Below the pieces are notes generated by a model, which searched no databases, was not told the DNA's origin, and was given only the letters and a program-made list of their open reading frames with translations. The position numbers were made by a program, and so were the translations under genes. Below are positions 26,154-35,063 of a stretch of 64,000 nucleotides of DNA, one piece after another. The stretch is taken from positions 150,941-214,940 of the forward strand of contig NZ_FOWP01000009.1 of NCBI RefSeq assembly GCF_900115475.1, read 5' to 3'. The DNA comes from Ectopseudomonas composti. Its GTDB lineage: Bacteria > Pseudomonadota > Gammaproteobacteria > Pseudomonadales > Pseudomonadaceae. Each line of letters starts with the position of its first letter. Position 1 is the stretch's first letter.

Positions 26154-29100
26154 GACCGCGAGCTCCTGATCAGTCGTTTCCAGTGTAGCCAGTGCCGCGT
26201 GCGCGGTGGCGACTGGCGATAGGCCAAGGGGCCGGCCAGCGTCAGCTGGACCTGGCAGCCCTGGCCGGGGGTGCTGTCGATATTGAGCGTGCCACCGATC
26301 TTGGCCGCACGTTCGTACATGCCTTTGAGGCCCCAGTGATCGACTGGCGCCGCGCCCAGCAGGTACTCGGCCAGCATGCCGCGGCCATCGTCATTGACGC
26401 GCAGCGAGAACTGCCGGGGGTGGTAGTCCAGTTGTACACGCACATGCTGCGCCGCTGCATGACGGAAGGCATTGCTGACGGCTTCGCGGGCGAGCTGGCT
26501 GAGTTCGTCATGCACCACCGGGTGCAGGGCGCAGGGCGTGCCGGCGATCTCCACCAGATAGTCGGTGCCCGGGTGTTCATGCAGTTGATCGAATTCGCGC
26601 AACGTCTGCGCCAGGTCACTGGAGGCGTCCTCGGCATGCCGCAGGTTGCGCACCCGCTCGCGGCCTTCGGCGATCACCTGGTCGGCACGATCCAGTGCGT
26701 TCTCCAGTTTGTCTCGTATGGGTTGCTCGGCGGGCAGACTGTTCGCTGCAGCCTGCACGTGGAGAATCAGCCCTTGCACGCCCTGCAGCAAGGTGTCGTG
26801 CAACTCGCGGGCGATGCGCTCGCGTTCGTCGTGGCGCTCCTCCAGGCGTGTGCGCAGCCTTTCCGCCGCGCGCTGCATGTTACTGCGATAGAGCAGGTGC
26901 AGGATCACTAGCAACAGCAGCGCCACGGCCAGGATGAACAGCGGATGGCGGTAGAACACCTGGTCGATACTGAAGCTGAGTTCGGCATCCTGCTCGCTGG
27001 CCACGCCGCTCTGATTGAACGCGCGGACGCGAAAGCGATAGTCGCCGGCGTGTAGCCCGGTGTAGGTCGCCTCACGTTGACGTCCGGCGGCGTGCCATTC
27101 GTTATCGAAACCGTCGAGGCGATAGAGAAAGTGCAGCCCCTCGGGGGCGGACAGGCTCAGGGCGCCGTAGTGGATGACCAGACGCTTGCTGTCTGCCGGA
27201 AGCTTAGGCGGCGTTTGCACTGAAAGGGTCGCGCCATCGACGAGCAGCGAATCGATACGCACCTTGGGCGGCGCGTTGCCGTGCATCTGCTGATCCGGTT
27301 TCAAACCCGCCACGCCTTTGCGGGTCACGAACCACAGGCGACCATCGGCCCCTTGCACGGCAGTCGGCAACGCCAGCACCTGTTGCGGATCGTTGGCCAG
27401 CCCGCCCTGCAGGTCATAGGTGCGGTAATGGATGTGGTGCTTGGGGTCCTTCAGCGCCTTTTCGATCTCCTCGGCTGGCAGCTGGAAAACGCCACCCTTG
27501 CCTTGCAGCCAGAGGTCTTCGCCGCGAGGGCCGCTGACCGGGATGATGGCGTAGAGGTTGTCGAACAGGCCGTTATCGCTGAGTGGCAACTGCTGGAAAC
27601 GCTCGCCATCGAAGCGTGCCAGACCGTGTTGACCGCCGAACCAGCTGTGGTCTTGCAGGTGGGCCATGGCCGTCACGTGGCCGACGTCCAGCCCTTGCGC
27701 GTTGCCCCAGTGACGCTCCCCTTGATCGTCATGGCTGACGATCAGGTTGTTGCGGTAGCCGAACCAGCGCTTGCCGTCAGGCCCAAGGGCAGAACTTACC
27801 GGCATCAGCTGCGCCGGATCGTCGCTGGGGGCGGCAAGCTGTTGCCAACTGCCGTCACGCAGCACATAGAGGCCCTGGCGGTTGAGCGACAGCCAGGTCG
27901 CGCCCTGATCATCGATCAGCAGGGTGCGCACCGAGGAATCCAGATTGTGATCGACCGGTAGGGTCGCGACTTTCTCCAGCTGGCTACCGTTGCTGCGCCA
28001 GAGACCCTGGGAACCGGCCAGCCAGATCGCACCGTGAGTGTCCTTGCTGATGGCGCTGATCGGCGTGCGCAGTGGCAGCTCGTGCACAAGACCCTGTTCA
28101 TCCAGGCGCATGAGCGGCAGGTTGCTGCTGGCGGCCCAGAGGTTGCCGGCGTCATCGGCGGCAATCGCCAGGTTATGCGCCTGGGGCGCAAAGCCAGCAG
28201 GGTGCATGGGACGTTCGCGCAGCCGGTCCAGACCGTTCTGTGTGCCGATCCACAGGCTGCCTTCGCTGTCTTCGTGCAGCGGCCAGGCGAAGTCGGAGCT
28301 TAAGCCGTCACGCGAGGAGAATCGCTCGCTATGCTCGAAGCCGCCGGCGCCATGTTCGTTGGGTTTGGCCACGTGCAGCAGGCCACCGCCTGCGGTGCTC
28401 AGCCACAGGCAGCCATGTTGGTCGAAGACCATGGCGTTGGCTTCTTCGTCGATGGCAATGTGGGTCGCCTGCAGTTGCGGCTGGTCGATCTTTACTCGCA
28501 GCAGGCTCTCGCGGTCACGTTCGACCAACCACAGGGAACCGTCGGCGGATTGCGATATCTGCCGCGTGCGTTGGCTGCGAACGCCGGTGTCCTGCAGCTT
28601 CTGGGCGCCAGACGGCAGCACGTAGAGGCGTTGCTCGTCGGCGACCCAGAGACGGTCATCACGGTCGACGAAAACGCTGTAGGCATTTTGCCCAAGAAAG
28701 CCCTGCGCGCGGCCCTGTTGTTGCCAGTGCTTGCCGTCGAAGCGCATCAGACCGTCGTTGGCGGCGGCCCAGATGCTGCCGTCTGCGCTTTGCGCCAAGG
28801 CGTAGATCACCCCGCGAGCCAGGTCGAAGCTGTCGGGGCGTGCCTCCAGCGACCTGATCAGGTGCACGCCACCGTTGCGCAGGCCGACCCAGAGGCCGGC
28901 ATCACTGGCCAGCAGGCTGGAGACGATGCCCAGGTCATTGCCGTCGGGCGTGCGGTAGCTGGTGAAGTCGAAACCGTCGAAACGGTAGAGGGAGTCGTGA
29001 GTGCCCAGCCACAGGTAGCCGTCGCGGGTTTCGGCCAGCGCGCCGATCTGGCTCGGGCTGTTGTCGTTGAGCGTCCAGCGCCGATGCTCCAGTTGTTGGT

Positions 29101-29245
29101 CCAGGGCGCTTCGGTCAGCGCGGGCCAGGGTGCTGAACAACACCAGGCAAAGCAGGCCTGTCAGAACGCCGAAGCGAGCTTGCGCGGTGCGGGGTTTAAA
29201 AGCGTCCAACGTGGTTCTGTGCCCATTCGATGCTGTAGTCGGCAA
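26150..29245 (-). CDS. Beta-propeller sensor histidine kinase (Reg_prop / Y_Y_Y / HisKA_3)
   Basis: A kinase of about 1,031 residues. A signal/anchor segment (about 25-43) precedes a large periplasmic sensor of two-component-propeller repeats (GYLWLGTHDSLYRFDGFDF, SLWIGTQNGLDRL, and others; about 50-640) and a Y_Y_Y domain (about 670-770, RLDGFDNEWHAAG). A membrane segment follows (about 785-805). The HisKA_3 box ERIARELHDTLLQGVQGL and a HATPase with NAFRHAAAQH and DDGRGM end it. The start is uncertain: both TTG at 29245 and TTG at 29210 overlap the preceding hydrolase gene. This architecture is known in Bacteroidetes and Xanthomonadaceae polymer sensors and as NarX-like kinases in Pseudomonas. 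Confidence 0.85.
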   Translation of the reverse strand: MPTTASNGHRTTLDAFKPRTAQARFGVLTGLLCLVLFSTLARADRSALDQQLEHRRWTLNDNSPSQIGALAETRDGYLWLGTHDSLYRFDGFDFTSYRTPDGNDLGIVSSLLASDAGLWVGLRNGGVHLIRSLEARPDSFDLARGVIYALAQSADGSIWAAANDGLMRFDGKHWQQQGRAQGFLGQNAYSVFVDRDDRLWVADEQRLYVLPSGAQKLQDTGVRSQRTRQISQSADGSLWLVERDRESLLRVKIDQPQLQATHIAIDEEANAMVFDQHGCLWLSTAGGGLLHVAKPNEHGAGGFEHSERFSSRDGLSSDFAWPLHEDSEGSLWIGTQNGLDRLRERPMHPAGFAPQAHNLAIAADDAGNLWAASSNLPLMRLDEQGLVHELPLRTPISAISKDTHGAIWLAGSQGLWRSNGSQLEKVATLPVDHNLDSSVRTLLIDDQGATWLSLNRQGLYVLRDGSWQQLAAPSDDPAQLMPVSSALGPDGKRWFGYRNNLIVSHDDQGERHWGNAQGLDVGHVTAMAHLQDHSWFGGQHGLARFDGERFQQLPLSDNGLFDNLYAIIPVSGPRGEDLWLQGKGGVFQLPAEEIEKALKDPKHHIHYRTYDLQGGLANDPQQVLALPTAVQGADGRLWFVTRKGVAGLKPDQQMHGNAPPKVRIDSLLVDGATLSVQTPPKLPADSKRLVIHYGALSLSAPEGLHFLYRLDGFDNEWHAAGRQREATYTGLHAGDYRFRVRAFNQSGVASEQDAELSFSIDQVFYRHPLFILAVALLLLVILHLLYRSNMQRAAERLRTRLEERHDERERIARELHDTLLQGVQGLILHVQAAANSLPAEQPIRDKLENALDRADQVIAEGRERVRNLRHAEDASSDLAQTLREFDQLHEHPGTDYLVEIAGTPCALHPVVHDELSQLAREAVSNAFRHAAAQHVRVQLDYHPRQFSLRVNDDGRGMLAEYLLGAAPVDHWGLKGMYERAAKIGGTLNIDSTPGQGCQVQLTLAGPLAYRQSPPRTRHWLHWKRLIRSSRS

Positions 29246-29933
29246 TTCTCTCCCAACCAGGCTCGGCGATCAGCCAGTGGCTGTAGCCGGGGAATTGCTT
29301 GAAGCGGGTGATGGCTGACGAGCGTCGATGGCTGCGATAGAGGGCGGCCACCACGCTGGCGCGAACGGCGCGTGCATTGCCCCCCGCCAGCAGCAGCAGG
29401 GGCGCGCGCTCGCCATTGGCGAAGTCGACGGCGTTAGCGATGCCCAGCGCAGTCTCCACGAACACGCGCCAGGGCGCCGGTACGATATGGCGTGCATAGG
29501 CGATGTTCTGCTGGGTGGGCGTCAGGGTTTGCGCCATATTGCGCGCGAAATAGTGCGGTGTCATGTGCAGCAGGTCGCGCCAGCCGATCCAGGGCAGTAG
29601 CCAGCGCCAGGTGCTGTACAAACCCAACAGACCGGCACGTGGCGGCAACGGATCGAGGGCGATACCTGCCTGGCCCAGGCCGCGGTCGAGCAGCATTTGC
29701 ACCAGCAGACCGCCGAGGTCGTGGCCGATCAGTAGCGGCGGCTGGTCGAGGCTGCGAATGTGCGCCTCGTAGTGGGCGAGGATCGCCGCGATGCCCGGTT
29801 GCCGGCTGCCTTGGGCAGGTGGCCAAGGCGGCGCGGTGCAACTGTAGCCACAGGCACAGAAGCGGCGCTGGAAGGGCTCCCAGATCGTTGGCGTGAGCCA
29901 GTTGCCGTGGATGAACAGGGCGTGACGAGGCAT
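29196..29933 (-). CDS. Alpha/beta hydrolase with aspartate-type nucleophile elbow
   Basis: A 245-residue alpha/beta hydrolase. FIHGNW near residue 8 is the oxyanion HG motif. The nucleophile elbow reads IGHDLGG near 96, with aspartate in place of serine, as in haloalkane dehalogenases and epoxide hydrolases. FPGYSHWLI near the C terminus carries the histidine. The reaction cannot be named. It sits between the MFS exporter and the propeller kinase in the minus-strand array, overlapping the kinase. Confidence 0.75.
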   Translation of the reverse strand: MPRHALFIHGNWLTPTIWEPFQRRFCACGYSCTAPPWPPAQGSRQPGIAAILAHYEAHIRSLDQPPLLIGHDLGGLLVQMLLDRGLGQAGIALDPLPPRAGLLGLYSTWRWLLPWIGWRDLLHMTPHYFARNMAQTLTPTQQNIAYARHIVPAPWRVFVETALGIANAVDFANGERAPLLLLAGGNARAVRASVVAALYRSHRRSSAITRFKQFPGYSHWLIAEPGWERIADYSIEWAQNHVGRF

Positions 29934-29977
29934 GTGGCACTCAGCCTGTCACGCCCTGGCTCGGGCTGCTGCCTTCG

Positions 29978-31582
29978 TCAGGAGGGGGCATGGGCGGCGT
30001 CCTTGGCCGGCATCAGGAAATGCTCGATGTGCACCGGCACATCCGGGGTCTGGAAATGCCGGGCGGCAGCCTCGATGCGTTGCTCGGCGCGGGTGACCCG
30101 GCCGTGGTGGCGCAGGTGTTCGAGCCAGGATTCGTCGAAGAAGAACTCCTGCCAGTGCCGCGGATTCTCGCTGTTCTGTACCAGCCCCCAGGAGAACGCG
30201 CCGTTACGTCTGCGCATGCGGGCGACTTCGTTCATGGCCTGGCGGAAGGCCGCTGCATGCTCGACGGCGATGTCGTACTGCAGGGTGATCATCACCGGGC
30301 CGCGTTCACGATCAGCCTCGTCGGCGAGGATCGGTGCCGGCCAGTGCAGCGAGGGCGCCAGGTCTTCGCTTTCGGTCACCGGCAGGGCGAAGCGCGGCGT
30401 CAGCAACAGGCCGAGGACTAGGCAGCCGGAAGCAGCGAGCAGGGCGACGGGAATCGACGCATGGCTGGCGACATAACCCCAGAGTGCGCCGCCGGCGGCC
30501 ATGCTGCCGAAGAACACCAGGATGTACACCGACAGCGCCCGCGCCCGCACCCAGTCCGGCACCGAGGTTTGTGCGCTGACCTGCAGGTTGGACAGCACCG
30601 CGATCCACGCCGCGCCGCTGAGCAGCATCACCGGCAGCAGCACGGCGAAGTCGCGCACCCAGGCCAGGGCCAGCAGCACCAGGGCGTAGAGCACGCTGGC
30701 CATCGCCACCAGATGGTTGGCACTGATGCGCTCGCGCAGCTTGGGCAGCAGCATGGCGCCGAGCACCGCGCCGATACCGACGCTGCCGAGCAGCAGGCCG
30801 AAGTCACTGGCGCTGCCTTTCAGCTCGCTGCGTACGATCAGCGGTAGCAATGAGGTGCCGGCACTGGCACCAACGAAGAAGGCCGCTGCGCGCACCAGCA
30901 CCGACTGCAGCGGGCGTGAGGCACGGCTGTAACGCCAGCCGGCACGCATGGCGCCGAGCAGGCGTTCGGCCGGGAAGGCGGCGACCTGGCGCTCGCGTTT
31001 CCAGGTCAGCAGCACCGCCATCACCGCGAAGAACGACAGGGCATTGAGGGCGAAGGTCGCCCATGGCCCGCTGAGGCTGACCAGCACGCCGGCGATGGCC
31101 GGGCCGAGCGCGCGGGCGACGTTGATGCCAAGGCTCGACAGGGCGATGGCCGAGGGCAGGTCGCGCTTGCTCACCAGTTCCGGCGTCAGCGCTGACCAGG
31201 CCGGCATCATCAGCGCGGTACCGACGCCCATGGCCAGGGTCAGGCTGAGCAACAGCCAGACCGTGGTCAGCCCGAGCAGCGTCAGGGTTGCCAGCAGTGT
31301 CGCCACGGCGGCCATCCATACCTGCACGATCAGCAGGTAGCGACGCTTGTCGATGATGTCGGCCATGGCCCCGGCCGGCAGCGCCAGCAGGAACATCGGC
31401 GCGCTGCCGGCTACCTGCACCAGTGCCACGTGCATGGGATTGCTCGACAGGCTGGTCATCAGCCAGCCGGCACCGACCTCGTGCATCCAGGTGCCGATGT
31501 TCGAGGCGATGCTGGCCAGCCACAGCCAGCGGAAGGTGCTGTGCTTGAGTGCGCCCCAGGGCGAGGCTTTTTCGTTGGCCAT
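29978..31582 (-). CDS. MFS transporter with C-terminal ABM-like domain
   Basis: A 534-residue protein: twelve-segment major-facilitator exporter of the MFS_3/EntS type (residues about 1-415, with AMADIIDKRRYL between segments 2 and 3), then a soluble region of about 100 residues. This tail (PVMITLQYDI..., HWQEFFFDESW) has the pattern of the antibiotic-biosynthesis-monooxygenase (dimeric alpha/beta barrel) fold. The frame is open to 31831, but the ATG at 31582 is 1 nt after the amidohydrolase stop and matches the family start. The export substrate is unknown. Confidence 0.85.
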   Translation of the reverse strand: MANEKASPWGALKHSTFRWLWLASIASNIGTWMHEVGAGWLMTSLSSNPMHVALVQVAGSAPMFLLALPAGAMADIIDKRRYLLIVQVWMAAVATLLATLTLLGLTTVWLLLSLTLAMGVGTALMMPAWSALTPELVSKRDLPSAIALSSLGINVARALGPAIAGVLVSLSGPWATFALNALSFFAVMAVLLTWKRERQVAAFPAERLLGAMRAGWRYSRASRPLQSVLVRAAAFFVGASAGTSLLPLIVRSELKGSASDFGLLLGSVGIGAVLGAMLLPKLRERISANHLVAMASVLYALVLLALAWVRDFAVLLPVMLLSGAAWIAVLSNLQVSAQTSVPDWVRARALSVYILVFFGSMAAGGALWGYVASHASIPVALLAASGCLVLGLLLTPRFALPVTESEDLAPSLHWPAPILADEADRERGPVMITLQYDIAVEHAAAFRQAMNEVARMRRRNGAFSWGLVQNSENPRHWQEFFFDESWLEHLRHHGRVTRAEQRIEAAARHFQTPDVPVHIEHFLMPAKDAAHAPS

Positions 31583-31583
31583 G

Positions 31584-33566
31584 TCAGAAGGCAAAGCACG
31601 AGCAGCCAAAGGCGCCCCAGAAACCCTGGTGATCGCTGACCGGGATGCTGCTGCGACGGGCGCGGTCGTGCTGGTGAGCATGCACCGCGCAGGAACCAAT
31701 GCACTGGTGGATGCTAGCAGCCATGGGCGCTGCTGCCGGCTTCCAGTGCCCGGGCACCATGGCCACCGGTGACCAGTCCGGCAGCACCGGCAGCGTTGGC
31801 GGGGCGAGTTTGTCGAACTCGCCGGTGCCATGCACCACCTTGCCGCCGACCACGGTCAGTACCGATTCCAGCCACTTGATCTGCTCTTCCTCGATGCTGA
31901 AGAAGTCCGCGCTCAAGGCCACCAGATCAGCCAGTTGGCCGACCTTGATCTGCCCCTTCTTACCCTGTTCGCTGGAGAACCAGGCGCTGCCGTGGGTGAA
32001 CAGCTGCAACGCGGTGGCGCGCGACAGACCTTGCGGGGTGAGCGTGGTGCCGCCGACGGTTTTGCCGCTGACCAGCCAATACAGCGCCGTCCACGGGTTG
32101 TAGCTGGCTACGCGGGTGGCATCGGTGCCGCCGCCAACCGGAATGCCCTCGGCCAGCATGCGCTGGATTGGCGGGGTGGCTTCGGCGGCCTTGGCGCCGT
32201 AGCGGTCGATGAAGTATTCGCCCTGAAAGGCCATGCGGTGCTGGATGGCGATGCCGCCGCCGAGTGCGCGAACTCGTTCGATGTTACGCGGGCTGATGGT
32301 CTCGGCGTGATCGAACAGCCAGGGCAGGCCGTTGAACGGCATGTCGCGGTCGACCTTCTCGAACACATCGAGCATGCGCGAGATGGATTCGTCGTAGGTG
32401 GCATGCAGACGGAATGGCCAGCGCTGCTCGACCAGATGCCGCACCACCGGCTCCAGGTCGGCCTCCATGCTCGGCGCCAGATCCGGGCGCGGCTCGACAA
32501 AGTCCTCGAAGTCGGCAGCGGAGAACACCAGCATTTCACCGGCGCCGTTATGGCGGAGGAAATCATCGCCCTGGCGCAGCTTGACGCTGCTGGTCCAGTT
32601 CTTGAAGTCGGTCAGCTCTTCCTTGGGCTTCTGGGTGAACAGGTTGTAGGCGATGCGCACAGTGAGCTGATCCTTGTCGGCCAGCTCCTGGATCACCTGA
32701 TAGTCGTCCGGGTAGTTCTGGTAGCCGCCGCCGGCGTCGATGGCGCTGGTCACGCCCAGGCGGTTGAGCTCGCGCATGAACTGGCGGGTGGAATTGACCT
32801 GATACTCCAACGGCAGCTTCGGCCCCTTGGCCAGGGTGGCGTAGAGGATCAACGCATTGGGCCGGGCGATCAGCATGCCGGTGGGCTCGCCGCTGGCATC
32901 ACGCTGGATTTCGCCACCGGGCGGGTTCGGCGTGTTCTTGTCGTAACCGACGGCACGTAGTGCGGCGCGGTTGAGCAGGGCGCGGTCATAGAGGTGAAGG
33001 ACGAACACCGGGGTGTCCGGCGCGGCTCGGTTCAGCTCATCCAGGGTCGGAAGGCGTTGTTCGGCGAACTGGAATTCGGTCCAGCCTCCGACCACGCGTA
33101 CCCACTGCGGCGTCGGTGTGCGGTCGGCCTGGTCCTTGAGCATGCGCAGGGCGTCTGCCAGCGACGGCACGCCCTCCCAACGCAGCTCCAGGTTGTAGTT
33201 GAGCCCGCCGCGAATCAGGTGCAGGTGCGAGTCGTTGAGGCCGGGGATCACTGTGCGCTTTTGCAGGTCGATGACGCGAGTGGAATCACCGCGCAAGGCC
33301 ATGGCCTCGGCGTCGCTGCCGACGGCGACGAAGCGCCCGTCCTTGATGGCCACGGCGCTGGCTTGGGGTTTTTCGCGGTCGACCGTGTGCAGGCGACCGT
33401 TGTAGAGAATGAGATCGGCGCTCATGTTGCCTCCTGATGAACTGACGGATGAGTCGCTGGCCATGGCCGCGAAGGGCAGGGCAGACCACAACGCGCCGGC
33501 GGCGCCAAGCACGCTACTGGTGGCGAGAAAATGGCGGCGTTTCGGGTCGGAGGGGTCCTGGCTCAT
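31584..33566 (-). CDS. Tat-exported amidohydrolase (YtcJ-like)
   Basis: A 660-residue amidohydrolase_3 family enzyme. Residues 1-38 are a Tat signal (KRRHFLATSS with twin arginine and the AMA cleavage region). The metal-binding DSHLHL motif lies near residue 113. FRLHATYDES, FDHAE and GGGTDATR are the further metal/catalytic segments. It hydrolyses C-N bonds; the substrate is unknown. The last 60 residues are Cys/His-rich (HQCIGSCAVHAHQHDRARRS) and unusual. The ATG overlaps the stop of the upstream ABM gene (ATGA) and the stop is 1 nt before the MFS start. Confidence 0.9.
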   Translation of the reverse strand: MSQDPSDPKRRHFLATSSVLGAAGALWSALPFAAMASDSSVSSSGGNMSADLILYNGRLHTVDREKPQASAVAIKDGRFVAVGSDAEAMALRGDSTRVIDLQKRTVIPGLNDSHLHLIRGGLNYNLELRWEGVPSLADALRMLKDQADRTPTPQWVRVVGGWTEFQFAEQRLPTLDELNRAAPDTPVFVLHLYDRALLNRAALRAVGYDKNTPNPPGGEIQRDASGEPTGMLIARPNALILYATLAKGPKLPLEYQVNSTRQFMRELNRLGVTSAIDAGGGYQNYPDDYQVIQELADKDQLTVRIAYNLFTQKPKEELTDFKNWTSSVKLRQGDDFLRHNGAGEMLVFSAADFEDFVEPRPDLAPSMEADLEPVVRHLVEQRWPFRLHATYDESISRMLDVFEKVDRDMPFNGLPWLFDHAETISPRNIERVRALGGGIAIQHRMAFQGEYFIDRYGAKAAEATPPIQRMLAEGIPVGGGTDATRVASYNPWTALYWLVSGKTVGGTTLTPQGLSRATALQLFTHGSAWFSSEQGKKGQIKVGQLADLVALSADFFSIEEEQIKWLESVLTVVGGKVVHGTGEFDKLAPPTLPVLPDWSPVAMVPGHWKPAAAPMAASIHQCIGSCAVHAHQHDRARRSSIPVSDHQGFWGAFGCSCFAF

Positions 33567-34141
33567 GATCGATTCTCGTCAACGGTTGGATTCAGCCAGG
33601 CGTCGAACAGGCGCGTGGCCATGGGCATGAACAGGTACACCACGAGCAAGACGATGCTCAGGGTGATCAGGGTGTTGCTTGGCAGATAAGCGCCCAGCCA
33701 GGGAGCAAGGTGAAACAGCGGTTGCCAGAGCAGCGGTATCAGCAGGCTCAGCGGCAGGATCACCAGAAAGGTGACGCACGCCTGTTTCCAGCGGGGCGGT
33801 GGCGCCTGCGCGTTTTCCGGCACGAACCAGAATTCCTTGTTCTCGGCGATTTCCAGCTGATCACCGGCGCGTAACAGCGGCTCGACTTCGGCGATCAACT
33901 GGCGTCGTTGTTCCGATTCGATCCAGTTCTGCAACTGCTGCAGGCTGGCGAAGCGCAGCACGCAGGTGAACTGCGCCACAAAGGGCTGACGGCTGCGTAC
34001 CACGTCCACGCCGAGGTGGCCGGGGCACTGGCTGGCGGTAGCAATGATGCGTCGCAACCAGGCTTCGTAACGCGGTACGTGGCCTGGGCGAACCTGATGG
34101 CGTACCACCAGGGTGACGGTTTCCGCTTGCGTCTCACTCAT
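33563..34141 (-). CDS. ABM-domain protein with C-terminal membrane anchor
   Basis: A 192-residue protein: residues 1-100 form an antibiotic-biosynthesis-monooxygenase-like ferredoxin fold (VVRHQVRPGHVPRYEAWLRR, PGHLGVDVVR). Two membrane segments follow (about 130-180, VTFLVILPLSLLIPLLW and TLITLSIVLLVVYLF). This ABM-plus-two-helix form is common in Pseudomonas and near YcaC-type hydrolases. The ATG at 34141 is chosen over the longer frame because the domain starts there. It is coupled (ATGA) to the amidohydrolase. Confidence 0.8.
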   Translation of the reverse strand: MSETQAETVTLVVRHQVRPGHVPRYEAWLRRIIATASQCPGHLGVDVVRSRQPFVAQFTCVLRFASLQQLQNWIESEQRRQLIAEVEPLLRAGDQLEIAENKEFWFVPENAQAPPPRWKQACVTFLVILPLSLLIPLLWQPLFHLAPWLGAYLPSNTLITLSIVLLVVYLFMPMATRLFDAWLNPTVDENRS

Positions 34142-34238
34142 GTTGGAGACTCTGCTCGATGCCTTGGTGTTGTCGAGCCAGCGGCGCGCACTGATGCGCG
34201 CTGCTGGTCGAATCGAGGGCGTAGCCGCCGTCACGAGG

Positions 34239-34925
34239 TCAGATGGGCGCGGCTACAGGGGCCAGGGTCGGACCATGCTCAACGCGCTCAGGTGCCTTGT
34301 GCACCATGGTGTAGGCGTAGTCCACGCCCATGCCGTAGGCACCGGAATGTTCCTTCACCAGTTCCATCACAGCGTCGTAGGTGTCGCGGTTCTTCCAGTC
34401 GCGTTGCCATTCCAGCAGCACTTGTTGCCAGGTCACCGGCACTACGCCGGCCTGGATCATGCGCTGCATGGAGTAGTCATGGGCGGCCTGCGAGGTGCCA
34501 CCGGAAGCGTCGGCGACCATGTAGATCTCGTAGCCGGCGTCATGCATGGCCGAGAGGGCGAAGGTGGTGTTGCACACCTCGGTCCACAGGCCGGAGACGA
34601 TGATCTTGTTACGACCGTTCTTCTTCAGCGCGTCGCGAACCTTCTGGTCGTCCCAGGAGTTCATCGAGGTACGCTCGAGCAGCGGCGCGTCGGGGAACAC
34701 GGCAAGCAGCTCGGGGTAGGTGTGGCCGGAAAAGCTTTCGGTCTCGACCGTGGTGATGATGGTCGGCACGTTGAAGATCTTGGCGGCCTTGGCCAGACCC
34801 ACGGTGTTGTTCTTCAGGGTTTGCCGATCGATGCTCTGTACGCCGAAGGCCATCTGTGGCTGCTGGTCGATGAAGATCAGCTGGCTGTTGTGCGGTGTGA
34901 GAACTTCGGTTTTTGGATTGCTCAT
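34239..34925 (-). CDS. Isochorismatase-family hydrolase (YcaC-like)
   Basis: A 228-residue cysteine hydrolase. The catalytic triad is visible: D in LIFIDQQPQ near residue 20, K in the NGRNKIIVSGLW segment near 103, and C in WTEVCNTTFAL near 118. YcaC homologues of Pseudomonas have this start and form octamers, but their substrate is unknown. It has a clear start (ATG at 34925). It is 97 bp upstream of the ABM gene and probably the first or second gene of the array. Confidence 0.85.
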   Translation of the reverse strand: MSNPKTEVLTPHNSQLIFIDQQPQMAFGVQSIDRQTLKNNTVGLAKAAKIFNVPTIITTVETESFSGHTYPELLAVFPDAPLLERTSMNSWDDQKVRDALKKNGRNKIIVSGLWTEVCNTTFALSAMHDAGYEIYMVADASGGTSQAAHDYSMQRMIQAGVVPVTWQQVLLEWQRDWKNRDTYDAVMELVKEHSGAYGMGVDYAYTMVHKAPERVEHGPTLAPVAAPI

Positions 34926-35063
34926 AGCGGTTACCTGTCGGTGGGTCGGTGGTCGATGCACGCATCCCGTCGGTCGTTGCCGTCGGGTAGACGTCGGGAC
35001 TATTGCAGAGCGTCTGCTGCCTGGATTGGATGTAACTACGGTTCTGGTATCGGGCTGTGGTAG

